Below, one piece after another: positions 44,016 through 53,763 of a stretch of DNA of 60,924 nucleotides (position 1 is its first letter; every line of letters starts with the position of its first letter). Origin of the DNA: Blautia sp. (GTDB taxonomy: Bacteria; Bacillota; Clostridia; Lachnospirales; Lachnospiraceae); NCBI GenBank assembly GCA_023664455.1, contig JAMPFM010000012.1:1-60924 (forward strand), read 5' to 3'. The translations under genes were made by a program, and so were the position numbers. The notes below the pieces were generated by a model. That model saw only the letters and a program-made list of their open reading frames with translations. It was not told where the DNA came from and searched no databases.

Positions 44016-45182
44016 TTATGCCTGTCTGGAAGTACGGCTTACTGCTAGTAGTTTCTGCCGCATTTCTTCTTCGATTCTTCCCAGCTCCTGTTCCGCGTTC
44101 ATCCGCTTGGCATGACCGTCTTCCTGAATCTTCAATACCTCGTCCAAAGTACTGATAAGCGTCTGGTTCGTAGCGGTCAGCGTCTCGATATCCACAATGC
44201 CGCGTTCGCTTTCTTTGGCGGTCTCAATCGTGGCGGTTTTTAAAGCCTCTGCATTCTTTTTCAGCAGCGCATTGGTCATATCCGTTACTTCCCGCTGCGC
44301 CCTTGCCGCCTCGGTAGAATGATTCAGACCGATGGCAATAACCATCTGGCTCTTCCACAAAGGAATCGTATTGACCAGCGTGGATTGTATCTTTTCCGAC
44401 ATGGCGGTATCATTACTCTGAATCAGACGAATCTGGGGCGCCATCTGCATGGAAATGGTCCGCGTCAATTCCAAATCATAGATTTTCTTCTCGAAACGTT
44501 CACACATGGCGGCATAATCATTCGCCGCCTGGGTATCCTCTGAGAGCCCGCTTTGTTCCGCCTTGGCAAGCAGCGCGGGCAGTTCCACCGTCCTTGCCTG
44601 TTCCAGTTTCTGCTTGCCCGCCAGAATATACATGGACAATTCTTTGAAATAATTCAGGTTCAGATTGTACATCTTATCCAGCATGGCGGCGTCTTTTAAG
44701 AGCGTCACCTGATGATCTTCCATGACTTTACAGATTTTATTGATATTCGCTTCTGCTTTATCGTATTTTACTTTCAGATTTTCCAGCTTATTACTGCTTT
44801 TTTTGAAAATGCCGAGAAACCCTTTTTCTTCCTCGTCAAATCCTTTTAACTCACTGACCACTCCGGTCAACATCTGCCCGATTTCCCCCATGTCTTTGGT
44901 GCGGACATTATTCAGGGCGCTTTCAGAAAAGTCGGCAATCTTCTTCTGGCTGCCCGCGCCATACTGCATAACCATCTGGGTATTCGTAATATCAATCTGG
45001 GCGGCAAAATCATCCACCATTTTCTGCTCTTGCGGCGTCAGCACAACCTCTGGCACTTTGGGCAGCGGCTCCTCTGCAAGCTGCGCATTATTTACTACAG
45101 CCACCGGTTCTTTTGCCTGTGCAAACGGGTCGAGCGTCAAAGAAGGCGCTTCCTTTATCATTTCTTCTAAATTGTCACTCAT
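44016..45182 (-). CDS. TelA/KlaA-family toxic anion resistance protein
   Basis: A 388-residue soluble, mainly coiled-coil protein of the TelA family, originally linked to tellurite resistance and to tolerance of envelope stress. Family parts: TPQEQKMVDDFAAQIDI, VMQYGAGSQKKIADFSESAL, LLKDAAMLDKMYNLNLNYFKELSMYI and NTIPLWKSQMVIAIGLNHST. GGAGG eight bases before the ATG lies inside the end of xpaC, and the two genes overlap by eight bases, so they are translationally coupled. No ter genes are near. Confidence 0.93.
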   Translation of the reverse strand: MSDNLEEMIKEAPSLTLDPFAQAKEPVAVVNNAQLAEEPLPKVPEVVLTPQEQKMVDDFAAQIDITNTQMVMQYGAGSQKKIADFSESALNNVRTKDMGEIGQMLTGVVSELKGFDEEEKGFLGIFKKSSNKLENLKVKYDKAEANINKICKVMEDHQVTLLKDAAMLDKMYNLNLNYFKELSMYILAGKQKLEQARTVELPALLAKAEQSGLSEDTQAANDYAAMCERFEKKIYDLELTRTISMQMAPQIRLIQSNDTAMSEKIQSTLVNTIPLWKSQMVIAIGLNHSTEAARAQREVTDMTNALLKKNAEALKTATIETAKESERGIVDIETLTATNQTLISTLDEVLKIQEDGHAKRMNAEQELGRIEEEMRQKLLAVSRTSRQA

Positions 45183-46656
45183 CTATTCTTCCTCCATCTT
45201 TTAATTCCATTTCCCTTGTCAGCCCTTCCCTGGCAAGCATGGTCTTTAATACCTGGGCGTCCGTGGTGGCGTCGAATACGGCGTCCTGGAACAGATTGTT
45301 CAAAAGCTCCGTAAACGCCTGGTTAATCGTATCCAGCGTGTTCTCAATTTCTGTTTTGGCAGCTACGATTTCCTCGCCCGGCGTCGTAATCCTGTCAAAA
45401 TCCGCATAGGCTTCCACCAGTTTCAACGTGGTGGGCAGATAGTAATCCATCAGCTTATGCATACGGTGCATCTGTTCGGGATGCTCTCTCAGGCTGGCGA
45501 AGATATCTTTTAACAGCCCTTCTAACCGAAACAGCTTGGCGGATATCACTTCTCCGGGAATCTGCTCGTTTAAAGCATTTAACTTGCCCACGCACTCCAT
45601 TCCCTCCGCTATCATGATATCCAGCTCCGCTTCCTGCTCACTGCGGATAGTCTGCTGCGTCTGGTTTTCTATCTTCTCATCCGGCTCCTTTTGCTCCAGC
45701 GCTTTCCGCTCCTGCTCTTCCCTAAGTCTGCGACCGTTTTCTGCATCCAGATATTGCTCATAAACGGTATCGTTTAACATCAGACAGGTCTTCTTCTCGT
45801 CCAGATGCCCTTCTGGGAACATGTTGAGGGCAAGCATTTTCTGGATATCCCGTACCACATAACGCACACTTCTGCCCGTAGCCTTTGCCAGACTCTCAAT
45901 TTCCCCATACATTCTGCCGCCGCATAACTGCACATAACGCATGGCGCGTTTTAAACGCTTCCGCTGGCTGCTTCCATGCCGGATCATCCCAAAGAAAAAT
46001 GCTAAAACAATCAGATTTACAATCCATCCCGACAAAGTAGCGCCTTCGATAATGGACGTTACCATATGCGCAAAAGTCATAATACCTGTAAAACCCAGTC
46101 CGACTCCGCCGAATACCTGATACAGCACATTGGACACGCTGCCTGTTTTATTTATTTTTACCGGCGGCATATATCGTTTGTCCTGTGTTACCAGCTCCTG
46201 CTTATACTGCATTTGCCGTTCCTGTTTCTGCATCTGCGCCCGTTGTTTCTGTATCTGCTCTTCCCGCTTGCGTATCTGCTCCTGTTTCCTGCGCATCTGC
46301 TCTTCCTGACGGCGTATCTGTTCATGCTGCTGGCGCATCTGTTCTTCCTGCCTGCGCTGCATCTGCTCCTGTCTCTGGCGCATCTGCTCTTCCTGTCTGC
46401 GCCACCGCTCTTGCTGCCTTCGCTGCTCTTCTTCCCACGCCGCGCCATCTTCCGTTTGCCCATACCCGGAAAAACTTCCCGCGCTCTGCGTCTTTTCGCC
46501 GCCCTGCGTCATGCTTTTCCCGACTTCATTTAAGGTATTGGTCACGGTCCATGACACCAAATCATTCAGATTCTTAAAATCCCCGGTCTGCAAGGCTTCC
46601 GCCAGCGCACTTTTAATCTGTTCTCCTATCCCGTTCCCATTCTGAGAGTCACTCAT
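45175..46656 (-). CDS. XpaC-like membrane protein with long Gln/Arg coiled coil
   Basis: A 493-residue partner of TelA. Residues 75-155 form a highly charged coiled coil made of repeats such as RRQEEQMRQRQEQMQ; two hydrophobic segments follow (about 170-195 and 205-225, FTGIMTFAHMV, WIVNLIVLAFFFGMI), then the XpaC domain (RAMRYVQLCGGRMYGEIESLAKATGRSVRYVVRDIQ, about 240-490). The name 5-bromo-4-chloroindolyl phosphate hydrolysis protein is historical; real activity is unknown. AGAGG eight bases before the ATG. The coil is longer than in the simple XpaC proteins I know. Confidence 0.87.
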   Translation of the reverse strand: MSDSQNGNGIGEQIKSALAEALQTGDFKNLNDLVSWTVTNTLNEVGKSMTQGGEKTQSAGSFSGYGQTEDGAAWEEEQRRQQERWRRQEEQMRQRQEQMQRRQEEQMRQQHEQIRRQEEQMRRKQEQIRKREEQIQKQRAQMQKQERQMQYKQELVTQDKRYMPPVKINKTGSVSNVLYQVFGGVGLGFTGIMTFAHMVTSIIEGATLSGWIVNLIVLAFFFGMIRHGSSQRKRLKRAMRYVQLCGGRMYGEIESLAKATGRSVRYVVRDIQKMLALNMFPEGHLDEKKTCLMLNDTVYEQYLDAENGRRLREEQERKALEQKEPDEKIENQTQQTIRSEQEAELDIMIAEGMECVGKLNALNEQIPGEVISAKLFRLEGLLKDIFASLREHPEQMHRMHKLMDYYLPTTLKLVEAYADFDRITTPGEEIVAAKTEIENTLDTINQAFTELLNNLFQDAVFDATTDAQVLKTMLAREGLTREMELKDGGRIDE

Positions 46657-46743
46657 CGATAAAACCTCTTTATCTTTTTCGCTGTCAATATCCTGTGATT
46701 TTTATTATCACACATCAAACCCCACTCTGCAATAGTTTCCTGC

Positions 46744-48138
46744 TTACTTTTCCACAATATTCTGCATCCATACGCCCTTTTTCACCAAGATAAATCCTAT
46801 CACACATTTAATCCAATCCGCTATCTGCACCATCGCAAAAATCCCGATAACATGCATCTGCGTAAAGCGGCTTAACACATAGGCAACCGGTACGCTGACG
46901 CACCAGACGAACACACTGTCAAACAAAAACGTGACAACGGTTTTTCCGCCTGAGCGCAGGGTAAAATAAGCCGCATGGATAAACGCCGCCTGCGGCATAA
47001 AAAGCGCCTGCGCCAGAATAAACTGCACCGCCAGCGTTTTGACGTCCTGCGTCGTATTGTAAATCTGCGGAAACAGGGGCGCGATGAGACTCATCAAAAT
47101 TGCTATCCCGATACAACTGCTGACGGAAAAGGCGATAATTTTATTATCCGTATCCCTTGCCTCTTCCATCTTCCCTGCTCCCAGAAGCTGCCCGATAATA
47201 ATCGCTACCGCATCGCCCATAGCGATAAAGACTACATTGAACACATTGTTAATCGTATTGGCAATATTGAGTCCTGCGATGACCCTCAGCCCCCTTACAG
47301 AATAACACTGCGTCAGCATCGCCATCCCAGCGGACCACAAGGTCTCGTTAATCAATAACGGCGCGCCTTTTATGAAATATTTTCTCACCAGATATCCCGG
47401 TACTTTCAGTGTGCTGTATAACTGTACCACGAAGCGGTTCTGCTCCTTGTGTCTGTGCGTCCATACAATAACGATAGCCGCCTCCACATACCGGGAAACG
47501 ACCGTCGCAATGGCCGCTCCCACGACGCCCAGCGCCGGCAGTCCCAGCTTCCCATAAATCAACAGATAGTTTAAACACAAATTCACACAGACAGCAGCAA
47601 TACCCGCCTTCATGGGAACAACCGTTTCCCCGCATTCCCGCAGGGTACTGACGTAAATCTGCACCCACATAAACGCCGGCAGTCCAAACAGCATCACCCG
47701 CAAATAACTCTGCCCATACCTAAGCGCCGCCGCCGGATCCCCGCCGTCGCTGCTTCCGCTTAAATAATTCTGAATCAGCCCTTCCCCGCCAAAAATCAGC
47801 AATAGAACAGCGCCCGTCGTCAATAGCAGCGCCATCCAGAATTTATAACGGAAGGTATAGCGGATTCCTTCATCGTCCTTCTGCCCGAAATACTGCGCCG
47901 TAAAAATCCCGGCTCCGGCAAGCCCGCCGAAGATACAAAGATAGTATACCATGAGCAGTTGATTGACAATCGCTACACCGGACATCTGCTCCGTGCCAAT
48001 CTGTCCCACCATGATATTATCCAGAAGTCCTACGAAATTCGTAATCCCGTTCTGTATCATAATTGGCACGGCGACTGCCAGTACCATTTTATAAAAAGCC
48101 TTATCCCCGATAAATTTTTTCCTGATATTCGTTAACAT
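46744..48138 (-). CDS. MATE family efflux transporter
   Basis: A second MATE exporter, 464 residues, twelve helices. KMVLAVAVPIMIQNGITNFV and LLDNIMVGQIGTEQMSGVAI are the N-terminal signature; the second half has KGAPLLINETLWSAGMAMLT and VVFIAMGDAVAIIIGQLLGA. It differs clearly from the MATE at 38817, which is of another subfamily. GAGG eight bases before the ATG at 48138 sets the start; the frame to 48192 runs through the upstream terminator. Substrate unknown. Confidence 0.93.
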   Translation of the reverse strand: MLTNIRKKFIGDKAFYKMVLAVAVPIMIQNGITNFVGLLDNIMVGQIGTEQMSGVAIVNQLLMVYYLCIFGGLAGAGIFTAQYFGQKDDEGIRYTFRYKFWMALLLTTGAVLLLIFGGEGLIQNYLSGSSDGGDPAAALRYGQSYLRVMLFGLPAFMWVQIYVSTLRECGETVVPMKAGIAAVCVNLCLNYLLIYGKLGLPALGVVGAAIATVVSRYVEAAIVIVWTHRHKEQNRFVVQLYSTLKVPGYLVRKYFIKGAPLLINETLWSAGMAMLTQCYSVRGLRVIAGLNIANTINNVFNVVFIAMGDAVAIIIGQLLGAGKMEEARDTDNKIIAFSVSSCIGIAILMSLIAPLFPQIYNTTQDVKTLAVQFILAQALFMPQAAFIHAAYFTLRSGGKTVVTFLFDSVFVWCVSVPVAYVLSRFTQMHVIGIFAMVQIADWIKCVIGFILVKKGVWMQNIVEK

Positions 48139-48180
48139 TTTATTTTCCTCTATTCTTTGCTTCCAACTTAGTTTTGTGCT

Positions 48181-48208
48181 AAAAAAATGCAAGCCCTGCG
48201 GCCTGCAT
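48181..48208 (-). terminator. Terminator of the HD-GYP sensor gene
   Basis: ATGCAgGCC/GGCtTGCAT-type stem (one A-C mismatch), CTGC-sized loop, and seven T residues on the minus strand, directly after the stop at 48213. Confidence 0.75.
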
Positions 48209-48212
48209 CTTT

Positions 48213-51149
48213 TTATACTTTCCCTTCTTCAATCAGCTCCAGCAGCACCTTCACAAATTCCTCATTCAACTGCGTACCCGATACGCGCTTTAATTCTGTG
48301 ACAATATCTTCCATTTTCATCTGTTCCCGGTATGGTCTGGTCGAATGCATGGCGTCAAAAGTATCTGCTACCGCAATCATCTGTGCCACCGGCGGGATTT
48401 CCCCTGCTTTTTTCCCAAAAGGATATCCCCGCCCATCGATTCTCTCATGGTGATATCCGGCGCCCAGGGCAAGCTCCGGCGCAGCCTCGATTTCTTTCAG
48501 GATATCATAGCCGTTGATGGAATGCTGCTTCATAATCGCAAATTCCTCGTCGGTCAGTCTTCCCGGCTTATTCAGAATCTCATCCGGAATCGTAATCTTA
48601 CCGATATCATGCAGAAGTCCGATATTATAAACCGCCGCTGCCTCCGACGGGCTATATCCCAATTTTTCCGCTATCATCTTCGTATATTTCGCCACACGGA
48701 AAGAATGTCCGTTGGTATATTTGTCCTTTAAGTCGATACTCTTGGCAAACGCCTGAATCATCTGGTCGATAAAGATATCGTCTTCTTCCTGTTTTTTCAG
48801 AAGTTTTGCTGTTTTCTCATGGACATAGACTGCCGCCCCAAACAAAATCACCAGAATTGCCGCAATCAGAATCAAAACCCAGAACCATCCCCGCTCATAG
48901 ACCGCCTTTTCTTTTATAATCGTTACGGCGATGCTTTGCTCCTCTTCTCCCGTCATGGTATTGATGATTGACAAATGGAAAATATATTCCCCACTGTCCA
49001 GATTCGTATAACTGACCGGCTGCATGTCCTGCTTAGAGACGGAAAACGCCTCTTCATCGAACCCTTCCAGATAATATTTCAACCGGGGATTCTGCAAAGA
49101 ATACGTCAGCGCATATCCATGAATGGTCAGACGCTTACAGCCCGCCGGAATCCTGATAGTTTCCCCTTCTTCTACCATAATCGTCTTGTCGTCTAAATCC
49201 AGAAAAGGAACCGTCAGTTTTACATCGCCCTTTAGTTCCTGCATCTGATTGATATTGATACTGCTGACCCCCTGTACGCCCGCCATATATAAAGTGCCAT
49301 CGTCCGTTATCGCACTCCTGGAATTGGCGGTCGCCACGCAGGGAAGCCCGTTTCTCATATCATAAAAAGTGTAGTCCGGTTTCTTATCCTTCAGCAACTG
49401 CTCCCCATTTACCACATAAATACCATTACTGCTCAGAATCCAGATACCGTCTTTATCATCAAAATACATATCGAAATTATTTCCATAAGGGAAATTGGAT
49501 AAAGTCGTAATACTGCCATCCTTCATATAGGATATGGAATTACTCGTGATAATCCAGTACAAATCCCGTTTCGTATCTTTCTTAATCCGCAACACGATTT
49601 CCGATTTCAGACCATCCTCCAGACCAAGACGGGATATCGTTTCGTCTTTTAACACATAGATGCCATCCCCGTCGCTCCCCATATAAAGACTGCCATCCTC
49701 GCCCTCGCAGAGCGTCAAAATTTCCGTATTGAGTATGGCGTCCTCTTCATCATAAGCGCTTATTATGCTGCCATCACGGATTAAATTAATCCCGCCGCTT
49801 GTAGAAACCACAATCGTCCCATCTGACATCTGTGTCACAACGCGGACACGGTTGGAGCCCAGACCGTTTTCCTCATTGTAAATCGTATAAGTCCCATCCC
49901 CATGATAACAGACCAATCCGTTCTCACTGTATGTACAGAGCCAGAGATTTCCGTCGGAATCTTCTTTGATGCACCGGACTCTTACGCCTCTTAACAGCCT
50001 CGTCAGGACATTTTCCTTGGGGCGGTCATATTGATTCACTAGCTGGAGCCCCGTATCTGTTCCAATATACAAATTTCCCTGGTAAAAACAAGTCGTATTC
50101 ACAACTGCCGGCTCCAGACCCACACGGCTGCTGATATCTGTAAACGGAGTGCTTACCACTTTCATAACACCCTGCCTGGAAGAAGTAAACCATAGATTCC
50201 CTTCATAATCGAACATCATCCTGTCTATGGAATTATTCATCGGAATACTCGACAGTTCACGATAATATTTTCTTTCATTCAGATAACCGATTCCATTGTC
50301 CGCGCAAACCCAGAGAAGTCCTTCGTCGTCAGGCAAAAGGAAGTTGATATTCGTCTGCGGATGGACGGAAATCTTCTTAACCCCCTCCATGCCGCCGCTC
50401 ATTTCGCCCCATAGAATTTCAGAGCCTTCCGTTCCCAGGTAGACCTTGCCCTTCTCTTTAGGGTCGGGGCAGATGGTACATACCGTACTGATTCCCATCT
50501 CTTTACTATCATAGCAGTCCGTCAGCGCAAGCCGCTCTATGGAAAAGAATGCGCCATCCAGCGTACAGCCGTAAACAACGCCGTCCGCATCCGTCCGTAG
50601 TATACAGATATATTTCTGACTGATTTGCCCATCTTCTAACATGTGCAAGGCAAAACTATCGTCAATATATGCTAATCCGCGCGTCGTGGCAAGCAGGATA
50701 TTGCCGTCCGCATCTTCCGCAATGGAACGCACCGACAAAGAAAGCAGTCCTTCATCCCTGCCAAAAAACCGAAATTCCCCATTATCATACAACGCCGCGC
50801 CGTTGTCATTGGTTCCAATCCACAGGCGGTCTTCGGAATCCACATAAAGACTCATGACGTTCGTAATGCCCGTGGAAGAATCAAAGCGATAGAAATCGTT
50901 GCCGTCGTATCGTATCAGCCCGCTGTAGCCCCCAATCCAGACAAAACCGTCTTTCGTCTGGGCAACAGCATTGGCCTCAGACGTAGGCAGCCCATTGCTA
51001 TTATCATAGAGAACCGCCGAATATCCTGCCTCAGAAAAATCAGACTCCTTGGCGGATACCACGATATCGCCGGATAAAAAAATAAGAAAAACTATAAAAG
51101 CAGACAGCAGTCCCCATCTGCTTCGGGATGGTTTAAATATTCTACGCAT
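48213..51149 (-). CDS. Periplasmic-type propeller sensor fused to an HD-GYP domain
   Basis: A 978-residue membrane sensor with predicted cyclic-di-GMP phosphodiesterase output. Signal segment about 12-33; then many propeller blades of the two-component regulator type (FVWIGGYSGLIRYDGNDFYRF, LWIGTNDNGAALYDNGEFRFF and similar through about residue 640); a Y_Y_Y Ig-like domain (about 665-745, YALTYSLQNPRLKYYLEGFD); a membrane helix (WVLILIAAILVILFGAAVYV, about 760-782); and HD-GYP (LLHDIGKITIPDEIL, YHHERIDGRGYP). All signature residues are present. The propeller/Y_Y_Y input normally precedes a histidine kinase, so the HD-GYP output is a variation. AAGGAG five bases before the ATG. Confidence 0.93.
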   Translation of the reverse strand: MRRIFKPSRSRWGLLSAFIVFLIFLSGDIVVSAKESDFSEAGYSAVLYDNSNGLPTSEANAVAQTKDGFVWIGGYSGLIRYDGNDFYRFDSSTGITNVMSLYVDSEDRLWIGTNDNGAALYDNGEFRFFGRDEGLLSLSVRSIAEDADGNILLATTRGLAYIDDSFALHMLEDGQISQKYICILRTDADGVVYGCTLDGAFFSIERLALTDCYDSKEMGISTVCTICPDPKEKGKVYLGTEGSEILWGEMSGGMEGVKKISVHPQTNINFLLPDDEGLLWVCADNGIGYLNERKYYRELSSIPMNNSIDRMMFDYEGNLWFTSSRQGVMKVVSTPFTDISSRVGLEPAVVNTTCFYQGNLYIGTDTGLQLVNQYDRPKENVLTRLLRGVRVRCIKEDSDGNLWLCTYSENGLVCYHGDGTYTIYNEENGLGSNRVRVVTQMSDGTIVVSTSGGINLIRDGSIISAYDEEDAILNTEILTLCEGEDGSLYMGSDGDGIYVLKDETISRLGLEDGLKSEIVLRIKKDTKRDLYWIITSNSISYMKDGSITTLSNFPYGNNFDMYFDDKDGIWILSSNGIYVVNGEQLLKDKKPDYTFYDMRNGLPCVATANSRSAITDDGTLYMAGVQGVSSININQMQELKGDVKLTVPFLDLDDKTIMVEEGETIRIPAGCKRLTIHGYALTYSLQNPRLKYYLEGFDEEAFSVSKQDMQPVSYTNLDSGEYIFHLSIINTMTGEEEQSIAVTIIKEKAVYERGWFWVLILIAAILVILFGAAVYVHEKTAKLLKKQEEDDIFIDQMIQAFAKSIDLKDKYTNGHSFRVAKYTKMIAEKLGYSPSEAAAVYNIGLLHDIGKITIPDEILNKPGRLTDEEFAIMKQHSINGYDILKEIEAAPELALGAGYHHERIDGRGYPFGKKAGEIPPVAQMIAVADTFDAMHSTRPYREQMKMEDIVTELKRVSGTQLNEEFVKVLLELIEEGKV

Positions 51150-51256
51150 GATTTCTCCTTGCCTTTATTTGCCTGTCAACCAAAAAGTACTATACTTTTT
51201 AATTTTATCACATTTACAGTCCCATTTCCATCCCTCAGACTTTCAATAAATACTTT

Positions 51257-51988
51257 TTATTTATAAACCCGCACCAGCTCATTGATAATTTTCTTCTTAT
51301 AAGAACTCCCCAAATCAATCCGCTCTTCCCGCCCTTTCAACTGTATATAACGGTTAACCGTATCAATTTTATCAATATAGTCCCTGTTTACAATCAGATA
51401 TCTGCTGCATTGCACGAACTGATCCTCGCCAAGCTCTTCCAGAATGACTTTGCTTGGTTTGTAATGCAGCTTCAAATCGCCGTTGGTACAGTGGATAATC
51501 TGTCCGAGACGGCTGTTTTCAATATAGAGGATTTCCGAGACCTCTTTTTTATACAAAATACCGTCCTTGCGGAAAAAAATATTGCGGGATTGTCTGTTGA
51601 CGCCCGGAAATTCCAGCGCCTCGGCAATGACTGCAGCTACTTTCGCCGCGTCGTAAGGCTTTTCTACATAATAGAAACAATGGATATCCCCATAGGCATA
51701 CAGTGCCGGGTCTTCCAGCGCAGTGATAAAAATAATGGGAGTATATTTGTATCTGGGTAAAGTACGGATTTGTTCTGCAAATTGTATTCCTGACACATCG
51801 CCGGGATTAGAAACGTCCAGAATAATATCTAACATGAAAAGGTCAATGCTGCTCCCCATTGCCATGATGGAAGCTTCCTCCTGGCTGGACGCGGTCTTGA
51901 TGAGCACATCCGTTTTAAGGTCTTTGATTATCTTTATCAGCATTTCCTTGCTTTTAGAATTGTCTTCCACAATCAGAATCGTTTTCAT
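51257..51988 (-). CDS. Response regulator, REC-LytTR (first of three)
   Basis: A 243-residue DNA-binding response regulator. The receiver domain (1-125) begins TILIVEDNSKSKEMLIKII, has the phosphoacceptor Asp in LFMLDIILD (about residue 57) and Lys in YYVEKPYD; an unusual insertion SNPGDVSG follows the Asp loop. The LytTR domain (about 140-243) contains EILYIENSRLGQIIHCTNGD and FVQCSRYLIVNRDYIDKID. Near-duplicate of the gene at 52188. The region upstream (51989-52187) holds a copy of the ACAACA/TGTTGT motif region. No cognate kinase is in the window. Confidence 0.93.
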   Translation of the reverse strand: MKTILIVEDNSKSKEMLIKIIKDLKTDVLIKTASSQEEASIMAMGSSIDLFMLDIILDVSNPGDVSGIQFAEQIRTLPRYKYTPIIFITALEDPALYAYGDIHCFYYVEKPYDAAKVAAVIAEALEFPGVNRQSRNIFFRKDGILYKKEVSEILYIENSRLGQIIHCTNGDLKLHYKPSKVILEELGEDQFVQCSRYLIVNRDYIDKIDTVNRYIQLKGREERIDLGSSYKKKIINELVRVYK

Positions 51989-52118
51989 ACTGCAATTTCT
52001 CTCAAAGTGTAATCGCCCTTGCCCGGCAGCTATCGACCCTTCTATAGACAGCCGCCCTGTACAATCTCAGATGGCATTCATTGTGATTATTCATCATTTT
52101 ATTACACTTTATCATATT

Positions 52119-52170
52119 GCATCAAACAGCATTTTGTTGTATGCCATATCTGCAAACAACAATTTGTTAT
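52119..52170. promoter_or_regulatory. ACAACA/TGTTGT operator-like region upstream of the first LytTR gene
   Basis: ACAGCATTTTGTTGT (52126-52140) and ACAACAATTTGTT (52156-52168) lie in a stretch of about 45 bases closely similar to 53838-53880, upstream of the XRE gene, which suggests duplication of a regulatory region. Confidence 0.55.
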
Positions 52171-52187
52171 TTGTACTATCTTTTTCC

Positions 52188-52910
52188 CTATTGCAGCACC
52201 TCCTCCAGAAATCTTTTCTTGAACATACGCCCGATTTCTATGGATTCTTTCAGGTTTTTCAGCTGGATATAGCGGTTTGAGGAATCAATTTTGTCGATAT
52301 AATCCCTGTTGATAATCACATATCTGCTGCACTGTATAAAATGGTCCGAATCCAAATCTTCCAGAATCGCCTTAACCGGCTTATAAGGAAGCTGCAGATT
52401 TCCATTGGTGCAGTACACATTCTGTCCGGCGCGGCTGTTCTCAATATAGATAATTTCAGAAATCTCTTTTTTATAGAGAACGCCATCCTTACGAAAAAAG
52501 ACACTGCGGGATTTCCCACTGTTCTTGGGAAAATCCAGCGCTTCCAGAATCACTTTTGACACCTGCCCCACGTCATAGGGTTTTTCCACATAAAAATAGC
52601 AATGAAGCGCGCTATATGCATACAACTGCGCGTCTTCCAATGCGGTAACAAAAATAATCGGCGTATATTTATACTTGGATAACGTGCGGATATACTCTGC
52701 AAACTGCATCCCCGATGCATCGCTGGGACCGGAATCATCCAGGATAATGTCCAGAATAAAAAGGTCTATTGTGTATCTCATCGCCAGCGCACCGGCCTCT
52801 TCCCGGGTAGACGCGGTTCTGATTACGACGTCTTTTTTCAGATCTTCTATGATCCTGATAAGCATTTCCATATTTCTGGCGCTGTCTTCTACGATTAGAA
52901 TTGTCCTCAT
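52188..52910 (-). CDS. Response regulator, REC-LytTR (second of three)
   Basis: A 240-residue paralogue of the regulator at 51257, sharing most of its sequence: TILIVEDSARNMEMLIRIIED, phosphoacceptor Asp in LFILDIILDDS, FYVEKPYD, then the LytTR domain EIIYIENSRAGQNVYCTNGN and FIQCSRYVIINRDYIDKID. The two clearly arose by tandem duplication. It lies 27 bp after the third regulator gene (52937) in the direction of transcription, so the pair may share a transcript, while the gene at 51257 has a 199-bp upstream region of its own. Confidence 0.93.
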   Translation of the reverse strand: MRTILIVEDSARNMEMLIRIIEDLKKDVVIRTASTREEAGALAMRYTIDLFILDIILDDSGPSDASGMQFAEYIRTLSKYKYTPIIFVTALEDAQLYAYSALHCYFYVEKPYDVGQVSKVILEALDFPKNSGKSRSVFFRKDGVLYKKEISEIIYIENSRAGQNVYCTNGNLQLPYKPVKAILEDLDSDHFIQCSRYVIINRDYIDKIDSSNRYIQLKNLKESIEIGRMFKKRFLEEVLQ

Positions 52911-52936
52911 ATCCTATCTCTCTTTTATGTAAAATC

Positions 52937-53671
52937 TCAGAAAATATATTTCATGCACACTTCTTTGAATGATTTTTCCCTTGCCCGGCTGATACTTAAA
53001 CGGGTGCCGTTAATCAGCTCTAACTCATGATTGTCCCACCGCTTCAGATAATGACAGTTTACCAGATAGCTATTATGGGAAAATTCAAAACCGAAGGCGA
53101 CCAGCTGCGGATACAATTCTTTCAATCTCTCTTTGACTTTGACCTGGCACACATTGTTGGCTTTATCCAGATAATAAACTGCGCTTCCGTTTTTCGTAAT
53201 TTCCAGATACAGAATCTTTTCCACCTCAACCAAAGTAATCGTCTTGCCCTGCGTCAGCTGCAGACGGTGCTTTGCCTTGCGTCTGTACATCTCTTCGACT
53301 GTTTCCAGCAAATCTTTTCTCATCTGCCGTGCATGCTCTTTACGCATATAGCGGTAGGGCATCGTCTTGAAATCTTCCGGTATCGGTGAACTTTTACCCG
53401 TGCAGAATACCATCAGACCATCCTTATTTTCCCTCCGGTACTCTTTTGCCACATCCCTGCCATGTTTTCCGGGAAGCATCATATCCAGAATCAGCAGGTT
53501 GTATCTGCCGACACTCGCATTTAACAGCTCTTCCCCGGAAGAAAAAACTGAGATTTTAAAATCCCCCGGTTCTAACTCCCCTTCCATCAGGATTTCTTTA
53601 ATTTCCATCACGCTTTTTGTCTCGTCATCGCAGATTGCTATCCACAATAATTCATCGCCCGTATAATTCAT
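52937..53671 (-). CDS. Response regulator, REC-LytTR (third of three, divergent)
   Basis: A 244-residue AgrA/LytR-type regulator, only distantly related to its two neighbours. The receiver has WIAICDDETKSVMEIKEIL, the phosphoacceptor Asp in LLILDMMLPGKHG and MVFCTGKSSPI; the LytTR domain (about 140-244) has VEKILYLEITKNGSAVYYLD and FEFSHNSYLVNCHYLKRW. GGGGTG five bases before the ATG at 53671 is preferred to the frame start at 53713. Regulators of this shape usually pair with a 6-helix sensor kinase of the AgrC type, which is not in the window. Confidence 0.92.
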   Translation of the reverse strand: MNYTGDELLWIAICDDETKSVMEIKEILMEGELEPGDFKISVFSSGEELLNASVGRYNLLILDMMLPGKHGRDVAKEYRRENKDGLMVFCTGKSSPIPEDFKTMPYRYMRKEHARQMRKDLLETVEEMYRRKAKHRLQLTQGKTITLVEVEKILYLEITKNGSAVYYLDKANNVCQVKVKERLKELYPQLVAFGFEFSHNSYLVNCHYLKRWDNHELELINGTRLSISRAREKSFKEVCMKYIF

Positions 53672-53735
53672 TTTTACACCCCATATCCGCTTTGGCAGAA
53701 TCTGAATCCTCAAAATAATTTTGCGGTTCCTGCAT

Positions 53736-53763
53736 ATACTATTAGCTCTTTCTCATTTTACAA
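53736..53763 (-). promoter_or_regulatory. Promoter of the LytTR gene pair, overlapping an ACAACA motif
   Basis: TTGTAA (53758-53763), 16-base spacer, TAGTAT (53736-53741) on the minus strand. The -35 lies within TGTTGTAAA (53757-53765). Confidence 0.45.

Noticed and set aside
46694-46712. TGTGAT and ATCACA inverted halves upstream of xpaC as a CRP-type site.
   Set aside because: The two halves are separated by nine bases instead of six between TGTGA and TCACA, and no good promoter is aligned with it; probably a chance palindrome in AT-rich DNA.
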